A DNA stretch of 27,678 bases from Euryarchaeota archaeon UBA550 (lineage in GTDB: Archaea; Thermoplasmatota; Poseidoniia; Poseidoniales; Poseidoniaceae): NCBI GenBank assembly GCA_002506705.1, contig DAYA01000015.1, positions 1 through 27,678 on the forward strand, read 5' to 3'. Every line of letters begins with the position of its first letter. Position 1 is the stretch's first letter. This document shows positions 1 through 8,054 of this stretch, one piece after another. The notes under the pieces are model-generated. The model worked only from the letters and a program-made list of their open reading frames with translations, ran no database searches and was not told the DNA's origin. A program made the position numbers and the translations under genes.

Positions 1-94
1 GATTCAAAGCCAACAAACCTGAGTAAGCCAACACAAAGGGTACCCATTCAACAGGGTTTTGTTTGAAGGGAGTTGGGTGGGTTAAATCAGTGCA

Positions 95-799
95 TCAGTT
101 GATTTGGATTTCTCCAGATTCCTCATATGAATTATCTGTCCCGTAGACTCTATCTTCGTAAATGAACCCGATATCTTCCTCATAGAATGTGTATTTCATT
201 ACCCAGTCTAGAGACATATCCAAACTAACATACTTCATGTCTGAAGAAAAACCTTCGTAACTGTATGTGTCTCCATCTGAATTCGTGAATTCAACAACAC
301 CGCCCCAGGAACTGAACTCATCAGCACTCATATCAATGAATTCAATCTGGTAATCCGAGTCAGCGCACGCAGAGAAAGAAATCTGACCGTTGCCTTCTGA
401 ATCTCCTGGATATGTTCTTTCCAGATCAACCTCGATTGTCCCTGTTTGACCATCGAAATTGTTACCTCCATACCTTTCACCTGCGATTATGAAACCAATA
501 TCATCTTCGTAAAAGGTGTATGTAATGGTCCATTCTAGAGAATCATCTAAGGTGACGTACCTCATGTTATTTGAGAAAAATTCTATTTTCTCGGTATTTC
601 CATTCGAATCGGTAAACTCTACTATTCCATCCCAAGAACTGAATCTATCGGCACTCAAGTCAAAGAATTCTACGTGCCAAAAACTCGGACACTCCGAGAA
701 TTCGATTGCTGGTCGGTCTTCGTCAAAGAGACACCCTGCTAGAGAACTCGTAATGAAAATCAATCCGAATAATACTGCTGCAGACTTTGTGTTTGTCAT
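95..799 (-). CDS. Putative lipoprotein with two tandem homologous domains
   Basis: The N-terminus has a hydrophobic stretch (about residues 7-20) ending in LAGC with Cys23, a typical lipobox, so the protein is probably secreted and lipid-anchored outside the cytoplasmic membrane. The mature part consists of two copies of one roughly 75-residue domain, about residues 35-113 and 143-213. Both copies share the patterns LSA/MSAD-x-FSSW, VEFTxSxG, YVxLDxSL-W and YTFYEx-DIGFI, and each begins near a Cys (C37 and C145). The protein is acidic, as expected for an exported protein. I do not recognise the domain family and assign no function. A TTTAATAAT box A lies about 26 nt upstream of the ATG, which supports this start as a leaderless transcript. 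The downstream neighbours on this strand are KaiC-like genes, but a separate promoter suggests an independent unit. Confidence 0.8.
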   Translation of the reverse strand: MTNTKSAAVLFGLIFITSSLAGCLFDEDRPAIEFSECPSFWHVEFFDLSADRFSSWDGIVEFTDSNGNTEKIEFFSNNMRYVTLDDSLEWTITYTFYEDDIGFIIAGERYGGNNFDGQTGTIEVDLERTYPGDSEGNGQISFSACADSDYQIEFIDMSADEFSSWGGVVEFTNSDGDTYSYEGFSSDMKYVSLDMSLDWVMKYTFYEEDIGFIYEDRVYGTDNSYEESGEIQIN

Positions 800-820
800 A
801 GGCAGGGATAAACTAGTCTG

Positions 821-829
821 ATTATTAAA
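821..829 (-). promoter_or_regulatory. Box A (TATA-like) for the lipoprotein gene
   Basis: On the minus strand this reads TTTAATAAT, centred about 26 nt before the ATG at 799. That is the spacing expected if transcription starts at or next to the start codon. The call rests on motif and position only. Confidence 0.5.
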
Positions 830-870
830 CAGAACTCCGGATTTTTATGAAATCCAACATCCAATTAGCA

Positions 871-1674
871 CTAAGCGATACGCTCGACAGTTTCTGGAGT
901 AATTCCTTCTTCAGGTGTAACTCTGTAAACCATGATTGACAGGTTTTCAGGTGCGTTCCTGAACTTAGATACAATCATCGAGGTTTCGAAATCAGAACCA
1001 ATTGTTCTAACCTTGAAATCACAAACCATGTCTGCTATTGCAGCCATTTCCTGCTTAATCGCAGGGGTGATCGTGTCATTTGAGACCGTCACGAATAGAA
1101 TGCCACGGTGAATCTGTGTGTGAGCCTGCATCATTCTAAGCATAGCAACAACACGACTTGGGTCTTCTCTCTGCATAAAGAAATCAAGAGAATCAATAAC
1201 AGCACGGAAGTATGGGCCCATTGCCATGATTTCGTTGGTCATTTCTGTAAGGAAATCTTGAGTGTCGTCATCGACGAATCTTGTTTGAGCTAGACGCTGA
1301 ATATCTGGTAATTTGAACCCTTCAAGTCGATAGCGACTTGCGAGCAATTCCTTTTCTAGAACCCTAGCATTGTACTCTTCTCCAAGTGTTCTAACTGCAA
1401 TGTCAGTCGGCCATTTGTACTTGTTGAATACTCTTGCAATCTCTAGTTGGCTTTCGTTTGTGGAAATCAGAATTGTGTTATCTGGCTCTTCTGCCGGAGA
1501 AGTCAATTGTTTTGCGAATAATTCTGAACCCGAACCAGTTTCTGTAAAACCAACAACGAGGAAGCCACGAGGAACTCCTCCATTCATTGCATTGTCGAAC
1601 TTTGGAACGCCGAAACTTCCAACGCTTCCAAAGAACTCCTCATCATCAGGGCTGAACTTGATCTGCTTACTCAT
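871..1674 (-). CDS. KaiC-like RecA-fold protein with defective Walker A
   Basis: This 267-residue protein has the layout of a single-domain KaiC/RecA-superfamily ATPase. The N-terminal motif FGVPKFDNAMNGGVPRGF matches the usual 'G-x-x-x-[LF]D-x-x-x-GG-[IV]PxG' entry to the P-loop. At the P-loop itself (about residues 44-51) it reads TETGSGSE, so the invariant Lys is Ser and the following Ser/Thr is Glu. A Walker B-like strand with Asp161 (RAVIDSLDF) is kept. It therefore probably keeps the fold without normal ATP hydrolysis, perhaps as a regulatory or structural partner. The start is the ATG at 1674, preceded by a GAGGAG ribosome binding site 8 nt upstream that overlaps the stop of the upstream gene. 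It is third in a minus-strand row of three KaiC-like genes. ArlH-type accessory ATPases are related in fold, but I cannot assign it to that family. Confidence 0.75.
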   Translation of the reverse strand: MSKQIKFSPDDEEFFGSVGSFGVPKFDNAMNGGVPRGFLVVGFTETGSGSELFAKQLTSPAEEPDNTILISTNESQLEIARVFNKYKWPTDIAVRTLGEEYNARVLEKELLASRYRLEGFKLPDIQRLAQTRFVDDDTQDFLTEMTNEIMAMGPYFRAVIDSLDFFMQREDPSRVVAMLRMMQAHTQIHRGILFVTVSNDTITPAIKQEMAAIADMVCDFKVRTIGSDFETSMIVSKFRNAPENLSIMVYRVTPEEGITPETVERIA

Positions 1675-1686
1675 CTAATCAGCTCC

Positions 1687-2271
1687 TCAGTGAATTACTA
1701 CCTGTCCTCTATCAATCAAATCTGTGCAGTACAGGTCAAGATTTGACAAAACCGTTGGCGGAACCTGGTCTGGAATGTTCAAGATAACCGAAAGAACCTC
1801 TCTTTGGCGGAAGGTATTGATGAATGTGTGGAGGTACTCTGCTAGCATTCTTTCTTCGTTGTAAATCGCTAGTGCATTTACTGAGTCTATTAGAACGAAA
1901 TTTCTCTCAGTGTTTGCAATTCTGAGAATGTACAGTGTTCTCAGCAAAACACTCTCGAGCATAATTGGGCTATCGACGAAAGTAATGTTGTTGTATGGAA
2001 CATCAGTTCCTCCTAGGATACCTGAGGAAACTAGGTCCACGAACTGAATGTTGGAGACATCTACACCAATCGCCTCAAACGCCTCAATAATCTCAACTGC
2101 TCCACGAGTTGCACAGATGTATACTCCGCCCATTTCGAACATCTGCATGAGTGGAATCATTGTAGATGCTGTCACCATAAACGCATTTGAGTTACCACAG
2201 CGTACTTGAATAGAAGAATTCAGGCTAACCTCAGTTAGTTGTTCTGCGATTCTTTGGTCTAATTCGTACAT
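1687..2271 (-). CDS. Degenerate KaiC/RecA-like protein lacking a Walker A motif
   Basis: This protein of about 194 residues is shorter than a full KaiC domain. It shows alternating beta-strand and helix patterns of a RecA-type fold: GVYICATRG where KaiC proteins have the strand after the P-loop helix, and a Walker B-like strand NFVLIDSVNAL with Asp around residue 129. At the P-loop position there is only RCGNSNAFMV, with no GxxGxGK[ST]. The likely start is the ATG at 2271, two bases after the TGA of the upstream KaiC gene. A TTG at 2277 overlapping that stop is the alternative and adds two residues. Coupling to the upstream gene is therefore very tight. I infer a non-hydrolysing partner of the neighbouring KaiC-like ATPase; the sequence shows only the loss of the nucleotide-binding motif. 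Confidence 0.65.
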   Translation of the reverse strand: MYELDQRIAEQLTEVSLNSSIQVRCGNSNAFMVTASTMIPLMQMFEMGGVYICATRGAVEIIEAFEAIGVDVSNIQFVDLVSSGILGGTDVPYNNITFVDSPIMLESVLLRTLYILRIANTERNFVLIDSVNALAIYNEERMLAEYLHTFINTFRQREVLSVILNIPDQVPPTVLSNLDLYCTDLIDRGQVVIH

Positions 2272-2273
2272 CT

Positions 2274-3056
2274 TCAAACACCCATCCTGTTGGTCTTATC
2301 ACTTACAGCACCCCATTTTAGCATCGGGGTAAGCATTACTCCGAGCGGAGTTAACTCGATTGCATGCTTAGCTCTGCTGTGTGCAGTACCTCTCATCTTT
2401 ACAACTTGAAGGAATCTTAGCAGGTGACCCATTCTCTCTACGTCACCCATTACTATAATTCCATCTGCGATTGCTTCTTCTACACCGAAGGATGACCAGT
2501 GAGCGTTTTCTGTTGCAGATGTGATTTCAGAAATCAGAATAGTTGTGCAACCAAGGGTTGCTAGTTTCTTCCCGAGTGTAAACAGGAAATCTCTGATGAG
2601 TTGTTCGCTCTTAATCTTGTAACAAAGTGTTGTAACCGAGTCGATTACCAGTCTTGTTACACCAATTGTGTTTACAATGTCCACAATCGCCTTGATTAAT
2701 GCGTGAACGTCATCTAAGTCAAAGGAGGCCTTGTCCAAACCAAGCCACGAATACAAAACGTCCATATCGAATACGTTGATCAAACCTGAGTCGATCATGT
2801 TCATATCGAAGAACGCATACTGTCTAATGTTCTCAAGCAGTTTTACACTCGGCTCTGTTGCTGTGAAATGCGCACATGCTTCTCCTGCTAATGCGCCACG
2901 CACCAAGAATTCCATTCCCAATGTCGTCTTTCCAGAACCACAGGTTCCTGCTGCTAAAACAGTGGAGCCGTACGGTATTCCACCTCTGAGAATTTCATCC
3001 ATACCGTGGATACCTGTGATACAACGGTCCCGAGTGTACATTGTTGCAGGCTGCAT
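2274..3056 (-). CDS. KaiC-like RecA-superfamily ATPase (catalytic motifs intact)
   Basis: This single-domain KaiC-family protein has 260 residues from the ATG at 3056. The entry motif TGIHGMDEILRGGIPYGS is followed by a complete Walker A GTCGSGKT (about residues 37-44). A TATEPS segment carries the Glu typical of KaiC, the Walker B strand RLVIDSVTTL carries Asp139, and the C-terminal part has GVEEAIADGIIVM and KMRGTAHSRAKH, both standard KaiC signatures. It should bind and hydrolyse ATP. Archaeal single-domain KaiC proteins are mostly of unknown role, and some act with signalling or surface-appendage systems. An in-frame TTG at 3074 would add six residues. A weak box A (TTTAGG at 3083-3088) is spaced to fit the ATG at 3056. 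The two genes directly downstream are KaiC-like relatives with broken P-loops. Confidence 0.85.
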   Translation of the reverse strand: MQPATMYTRDRCITGIHGMDEILRGGIPYGSTVLAAGTCGSGKTTLGMEFLVRGALAGEACAHFTATEPSVKLLENIRQYAFFDMNMIDSGLINVFDMDVLYSWLGLDKASFDLDDVHALIKAIVDIVNTIGVTRLVIDSVTTLCYKIKSEQLIRDFLFTLGKKLATLGCTTILISEITSATENAHWSSFGVEEAIADGIIVMGDVERMGHLLRFLQVVKMRGTAHSRAKHAIELTPLGVMLTPMLKWGAVSDKTNRMGV

Positions 3057-3109
3057 GGGTAACAATAACCCCAATCAATCGACCTAAATGAACGATGCCC
3101 TAAATTCAT

Positions 3110-4216
3110 TCAGACTTCGCCGGGAGTTGGCGAATCGGAAAGGTTCCAAGAATTAGCTTGGCTCGGAGGGCCGCCATTCCAGATTAGTGTGTTATCTTGT
3201 AAGATACCGGTCGCAGGGTTCCAGTCAATTCTACAGACTTGAGTGCCCACCCCTTCATCCTCCTCTGCGAACAGCAAGCGAAGCCTGCCGGAGTTGTCGT
3301 CTAGACCGCTAACCGAGCCTACTCCGAGGAACCCTGTAGAGCCTAAGTCGTAGACAACGCTAGCATTACCTTTTACTTGTGAATCAGGATCACCGCTAAA
3401 GAGGACTAGTCCTCCTCCTGGCACGACTCCCTCTTTGTAGAGATAGTCACTTGAGCCGGCGGTCCCACTTCTTTCGAAAGACCACCCTTTGAGAGACAGT
3501 GCGAAGCCATTGTAGTTCTGAACTTCAATCCATTCTGGTGAACCGCCGGAAGGACGAGGAGATACTTCGGTGATTCTCAGAACTTTGGGTGCTTTGCCAC
3601 CATCGTGAACCTCTAGACTAACAGAGATAACCTCATTTCCATTGATGAAAGTTCTACTTGCGACAGAAGATGTTGTGGCTGTTGACCTGTCAGAGCCTCC
3701 ATCGAACAACACTTCACCTATCCTTTCACTTTCATTTGAACTCTCTACTTGTATTAGTAGTCTGACTTGAAGGTCATCAGACAATCCTAAGCCACCTGTC
3801 ATTGCTTCAATGCTCACATTTGACAACGCTTCAACCCTATCTAAATCTAGTACACCATTGCTAACAATACCCGGCTGGAGCACTCCTTCATACAAATTTA
3901 CAACAGGAACTTGGTGCCATTCTTTTGTCGAATTTGCTTGGTCCCTAACTCCATCATTGTAAGGAACAAACCATCCCTCGCCGTTTGTCAATCTATCAAG
4001 TCCGTCTACTGCAGACCTATCGATTAGGTCAGAGTAAGGGTCGTTAGTCCCTAGTTCCAACTGTGCTAGCGACATGAACGCGGTGAGTATCATCAAGAAG
4101 AGCGTAAATGCTGATAGAAATTCTACAACTGCTACAACGCCCTCTTCGTTAACCTGAGCGGAATTACGAGTGCAATTGCCCCCCAGCATGTTTAGCGGGA
4201 GTGAAAGAACGGTCAT
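3110..4216 (-). CDS. Pilin-like membrane protein with lamin-tail (LTD) domain
   Basis: This 368-residue protein starts with a short polar segment, then NEEG followed by a hydrophobic helix at about residues 27-49 that begins VVAVVEF. This resembles the class III signal of archaeal type IV pilin-like proteins, in which a peptidase would cut after Gly26 and leave a Glu a few residues into the helix. The fit is suggestive, not perfect. The middle is Ser/Thr-rich and without recognised motifs. From about residue 212 a lamin-tail (LTD) fold is visible: LRITEVSPRP, PEWIEVQN, LKGWSF, GGLVLFSG. LTD domains are beta-sandwiches found on many secreted prokaryotic proteins. Its stop lies about 53 bp upstream of the KaiC-like ATPase ATG at 3056, on the same strand. 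An ATG at 4189 is an alternative start. I infer a cell-surface role. Confidence 0.7.
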   Translation of the reverse strand: MTVLSLPLNMLGGNCTRNSAQVNEEGVVAVVEFLSAFTLFLMILTAFMSLAQLELGTNDPYSDLIDRSAVDGLDRLTNGEGWFVPYNDGVRDQANSTKEWHQVPVVNLYEGVLQPGIVSNGVLDLDRVEALSNVSIEAMTGGLGLSDDLQVRLLIQVESSNESERIGEVLFDGGSDRSTATTSSVASRTFINGNEVISVSLEVHDGGKAPKVLRITEVSPRPSGGSPEWIEVQNYNGFALSLKGWSFERSGTAGSSDYLYKEGVVPGGGLVLFSGDPDSQVKGNASVVYDLGSTGFLGVGSVSGLDDNSGRLRLLFAEEDEGVGTQVCRIDWNPATGILQDNTLIWNGGPPSQANSWNLSDSPTPGEV

Positions 4217-4310
4217 GAGGGTGTCGCTGGAATTTGGCTAAATCTTCACAATTGACCAAAAACAGACTTTAGTCACCGATTGCTATTTGAGGGACGGATG
4301 GTAGGACAAC

Positions 4311-7262
4311 ATGATGTCCAGCGCGCATGCTGTATCCAGTGTACACTCTTCCAAGAAGAGTATCGGCTTGGTTGGACTATTGTTGCTCTCTACTCTAGGA
4401 GGAATAGCGCTTAGCCCGACAGCTTCTGCGAATGTAAGTGGGGATTATGAAATAACCACTACAATATACCCAATGGACAACCTTAGTATGAGTTCTTGGG
4501 ACTCTGTTGACCTAGAAGTGCAAGTAAAAAATTCCGGGTTCTTTTACAATACACAAGCCAGGTCTATTGAGTGGTTTGTCTGCGAAGGAGTGCAAAATGA
4601 GATCTCATGTTTCAATGATAGAGAAGACTACGGTGCTGGAACAATCGAACCACTACAAGTTGGCGCATCTGTAAATTACACATTCCCAGGTACATTTTCA
4701 CCAAATGGGGACGAAGGTACCTTCACCTTAGTATACCGATTTATAGACTCTGACACAAACCCTTCAAACGACGTAGGAGTCTACACATTTCACCTAACAC
4801 AGAGTCTTGTAGACGTAATTTTTGAGGTTCAGAACCCAATTGAACAATTAGAAGACTTAGCGGTATATGATGGCGAAGTTATTCTAAACACAGACACAGA
4901 CTACGTGATGGATATTAGCGGGATTGTGAACTCATGTGGCACATGTGGCCTAGAAGCGGATTTAGGTTGGAGATTGATCGGACAAGACGGTTTGGAGAAA
5001 GCGAATTCCACAATTACTTACACAAACTTACCTGATTGGGGAACTGTCCAATTTACTAGGGGAATGCCAGCATTAAACCATGATACAGAGGGCGTATTCG
5101 AACTTGAATTCGGAATTATCAACTCGATTGGAACACCATTTGGAGACATGAACTCGTTCAACGATTTGCAATCAGTAACTGTAATTTTTGATGACACCAT
5201 AGACTTACAGATTACTTCGATGTACCCGAAAAACGTACCCACTTCTGCAGACTATTTCTATGGAGACAATAGCGTTGCAGTAACCGTCACAAACCTAGGT
5301 AACCATTCTGTTGTACAACCACTCGTTAGGTTTTCAGTAATGGATTTGGCAGAACAAGTTGACTCTGAGCAGGATTGCTATCCAGACGAAATTAAGCCCT
5401 CTGAAAGTCATGAATGTGTCTTTGATATCAACCACCTCGGTGACAAGAAATTGAAAGTATTCGTCAGCGAGGCCCTCAACGAAGGACTTGATGCAAAGCC
5501 TGCTGACAATGTTTTGAACGTTGATGCAGAGGTTGTTCGCGGAGATATTGAACCTGTTATCGAACAGAGTAACTTCTACGGAACTTACAATACGGCAGAC
5601 AACATAACTTTGAGCGTTAGAAATGCACCAACCGCGGCTTCTCCACTCAACTTTACATGGTGGCAAGAAGGTGTGAAGTATCTAGGCGCAGGCAGAACAG
5701 TATCTATTCCTGCAAGTCAATTAGGTCTAGGTGACCACTACATTTCCGCTAGGGTTACTGATGCTACAAGTCAAAGAGAGACTGCAACATCACTGATTAC
5801 CATATTCAATAGCACAGACATCAGCACTGGAGATTGGCTTACTGGTTCAGCAGTTACTAGAACTCATGCCATTGGTGTAGCTGAATACGATTATCCTGTA
5901 GCAGGGATAAATTACGGCCCAGGTCCAGGACTTGAAGCATTACTACGAATCTCAATCGATGTTGTACCGACTACCGAAGAGGCAACTGCTGGAATGGACT
6001 GGATGGAATTTGACCTTAATTTGTCTGAGTTAATTCCGGACAACGTTCCTCGAGATTCCATTGCAGTGCATCAATTGGATGACTTTGCTTTTGCAGATTG
6101 GTCTGCTTTAGACACTGATGATTACTTCCAACTAATCGACAACGATACAGTCAGAGTCCATATTACTGAAAACATGGATTTGCTAATGGTTGGGGAGTTA
6201 CCATCTCCTGAAATCAATCTTTCAAATCCAGTGATAACACTGCTTCCTGATGGAAAGATGAAACTGGATTGGAATGCTACAGGTGATACCGACAATCCTT
6301 ATTTCGGAGGTTGGAAGATATACAGAGTCACAAGTCCAATTACTGCATCTACATATTTCCCTAATCCCGAAGAGACATCCAGTCAATTCGTGTGGGAGGG
6401 GCTAATGCAGGGAGCATTATCTGCAACCTTGTCTGGAACAGAGTCATCATGGATAGATGAGAGAAAATTAGAGACTGGTGTTTGCTCATCTTATGCGCTA
6501 ATTCCAACAGACCGTACAGGAAACCCAGATTACCTGAATGCAAAGGTGACTCTAATCAATGGACAGCCCGGCCTTACCTGTGGAGATGCAATCGACCCTG
6601 TAGCATCTGTAAGTCAATTTTCTTCATCCGTAGTATTCAGTAACAAAACCTCTTGCCATGATTTGTATCTTGACTGGAATAAGTGCTACGAACTAACTTT
6701 GAGTTGGACATGGCCAGATAATGAACCAGATGGAGAAATCCTCTGGAATCTCTACAGAGTAGAAGCGAGACCTAACGATGTCGACGTGAGATTCATCGAA
6801 CCAATTGCTACCGGATTGAGAAATGTTCCAGGAGAAAAAGGTACTTTCCTTCAGAACGGAACAGACTTCGATGGTATCGCTCCATACAGAACATACTACT
6901 ACATTTTGACACCGATGGACCAAGTTGGAAACGAGCAAACTCTCGTCAGTTATCCATCACAGAACGTTGAGCGTGTGTACATTGAAGACGAATACTGGCA
7001 GTACAACCAACATTTGATCCCGGAGCCTCCAGCTCCAGAAGAGCCTCCATATGGAGTCGAATGGCTTGGAGAACTCGAAGACTATACTACTGTAGAAAAC
7101 TTCCAAATCGCTGGTTTCGTATTGCTAATAACTGTCCTAATCAATTTCATTGGTCTGCCTATCATTTTGAAGAAGAGAAGTCGACTTAAGAGAGTGATTG
7201 CAAGACGCAAGGGCAATCAACCTGCAGACTTGGACGAAGATTTCCAAGATTTCTTTAATTGA
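4311..7262 (+). CDS. Large secreted surface protein with C-terminal membrane anchor
   Basis: This 983-residue protein has a cleavable-looking signal peptide: KKSIGL, a hydrophobic core at about 18-34, and ASA before residue 41. Near the C-terminus is a single transmembrane helix (about 931-953), followed by a strongly basic stretch (KKRSRLKR) and a short acidic tail, so the bulk faces outside. The ectodomain looks like consecutive Ig-like beta-sandwiches. The N-terminal part resembles CARDB-like modules (VQVKNSGFF, VTVTNLGNHS), and the last third has two fibronectin-III-like modules, recognisable by KLDWNATGD...GWKIYRV and LSWTWPDNE...WNLYRV. There are several Cys pairs and many N-x-S/T sequons. 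I infer a cell-envelope or adhesin-like role and cannot name a ligand. The first two codons are both ATG, so the start may be 4311 or 4314. tRNA-Ser follows 50 bp downstream on the same strand. Confidence 0.85.
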   Translation: MMSSAHAVSSVHSSKKSIGLVGLLLLSTLGGIALSPTASANVSGDYEITTTIYPMDNLSMSSWDSVDLEVQVKNSGFFYNTQARSIEWFVCEGVQNEISCFNDREDYGAGTIEPLQVGASVNYTFPGTFSPNGDEGTFTLVYRFIDSDTNPSNDVGVYTFHLTQSLVDVIFEVQNPIEQLEDLAVYDGEVILNTDTDYVMDISGIVNSCGTCGLEADLGWRLIGQDGLEKANSTITYTNLPDWGTVQFTRGMPALNHDTEGVFELEFGIINSIGTPFGDMNSFNDLQSVTVIFDDTIDLQITSMYPKNVPTSADYFYGDNSVAVTVTNLGNHSVVQPLVRFSVMDLAEQVDSEQDCYPDEIKPSESHECVFDINHLGDKKLKVFVSEALNEGLDAKPADNVLNVDAEVVRGDIEPVIEQSNFYGTYNTADNITLSVRNAPTAASPLNFTWWQEGVKYLGAGRTVSIPASQLGLGDHYISARVTDATSQRETATSLITIFNSTDISTGDWLTGSAVTRTHAIGVAEYDYPVAGINYGPGPGLEALLRISIDVVPTTEEATAGMDWMEFDLNLSELIPDNVPRDSIAVHQLDDFAFADWSALDTDDYFQLIDNDTVRVHITENMDLLMVGELPSPEINLSNPVITLLPDGKMKLDWNATGDTDNPYFGGWKIYRVTSPITASTYFPNPEETSSQFVWEGLMQGALSATLSGTESSWIDERKLETGVCSSYALIPTDRTGNPDYLNAKVTLINGQPGLTCGDAIDPVASVSQFSSSVVFSNKTSCHDLYLDWNKCYELTLSWTWPDNEPDGEILWNLYRVEARPNDVDVRFIEPIATGLRNVPGEKGTFLQNGTDFDGIAPYRTYYYILTPMDQVGNEQTLVSYPSQNVERVYIEDEYWQYNQHLIPEPPAPEEPPYGVEWLGELEDYTTVENFQIAGFVLLITVLINFIGLPIILKKRSRLKRVIARRKGNQPADLDEDFQDFFN

Positions 7263-7279
7263 AATTTTCAACCGTCTGC

Positions 7280-7287
7280 TTTATCTC
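7280..7287 (+). promoter_or_regulatory. Candidate box A for tRNA-Ser
   Basis: TTTATCTC is centred about 29 nt before the mature tRNA 5' end, which suits an archaeal promoter with a very short leader. The motif is only a partial match to the TTTAWATA consensus. Confidence 0.35.
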
Positions 7288-7312
7288 AAATAGCAAAGTG
7301 GGGCGAATGCCT

Positions 7313-7398
7313 GCGGCGATCGCATAGCCTGGCCATTGCGTCGGATTGCTAATCCGATGGGTCTTCCCACGGGGGTTCGAATCCCCCTCGCCGCGCCA
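7313..7398 (+). tRNA. tRNA-Ser(GCT), CCA encoded
   Basis: The acceptor arm GCGGCGA (7313-7319) pairs exactly with TCGCCGC (7388-7394). Discriminator G and an encoded CCA (7396-7398) follow. The D arm has GCA/TGC pairing (7322-7324 with 7337-7339). The anticodon stem TCGGA/TCCGA (7341-7345, 7353-7357) encloses TTGCTAA, giving anticodon GCT (7348-7350), which reads AGC and AGU serine codons. A long variable arm built on TGGG/CCCA marks a class II tRNA, as expected for serine. The T arm is GGGGG-TTCGAAT-CCCCC. No intron is seen. Confidence 0.97.
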
Positions 7399-7406
7399 CA
7401 CACCAA

Positions 7407-7901
7407 TCATTTTGTGGGTTGATTTGCCTCTAGTCTAGATGACTTTAGTTTGTATTCAATAAGCCAATACCAGCACAACAATCCCAAAAACTGGAGCCCT
7501 AGGCCTGCAAAAGCGAAAACATAGAATCCAAAGTAGTGTATAAAATAGTCAATTGAACTTATGAACCCTACTGGTTTTGAGAATAGGTCTCCAATGGAAA
7601 TTAAGGTAGCGTAAATTCCTGCGAGACCAATGAAGGAAAATGGAGCGCCAAAAAGAACAAACACAAGCCCCGGTATTCCATAATTCTTGATTGTTCGAAC
7701 TTCATCATCGGTTGGATTTTTTTTCTCATTCTCAATACCATTTTTTCTCAATATCATAAATCCACTAACAGCTAGGTATACACAGATCAAAGTTGCAGAT
7801 AAAAATACCAAAAGAAGGCTGTTTACTATTCCTGCTAGTAAATAGAGTGCAAATGAGGTTCCTACAATCACATTATCAAGAGTATGGTCACCATCTTGCA
7901 C
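7407..7901 (-). CDS. Small polytopic membrane protein, unknown function
   Basis: This 164-residue protein is mostly hydrophobic. I count about four membrane segments: around residues 8-28, 28-50, 75-100 and 120-150, with a polar loop (RKNGIENEKKNPTDDE) between the second and third. The start is a GTG at 7901. A CATATACC box A-like element centred about 24 nt upstream (7922-7927) supports a leaderless start there, and the nearby ATG at 7894 is out of frame. I do not recognise a family. The gene is convergent with tRNA-Ser, with only 8 bp between the tRNA end and this stop codon. It is AT-richer than its neighbours by eye. Confidence 0.65.
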   Translation of the reverse strand: MQDGDHTLDNVIVGTSFALYLLAGIVNSLLLVFLSATLICVYLAVSGFMILRKNGIENEKKNPTDDEVRTIKNYGIPGLVFVLFGAPFSFIGLAGIYATLISIGDLFSKPVGFISSIDYFIHYFGFYVFAFAGLGLQFLGLLCWYWLIEYKLKSSRLEANQPTK

Positions 7902-8054
7902 GAAATAATTACTACAACGCGGTATATGAGTTTTGAGCCAACATACCGTAAATTTGGATTGATTGCATCAATCTAAAAATTAGTTCAGTTTTTTGTTGAA
8001 AATCATCCGATTAAAATCAAGACAACTATAGGGCCTCAATGCTCGGTTACGGTT

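Noticed and set aside
48..61. 14-base match (TCAACAGGGTTTTG) to 27478-27491, hinting at flanking direct repeats
   Set aside because: The second copy is inside conserved MoxR coding sequence (the VEQEG motif region) and there is no mobile element between, so chance is the simplest explanation.
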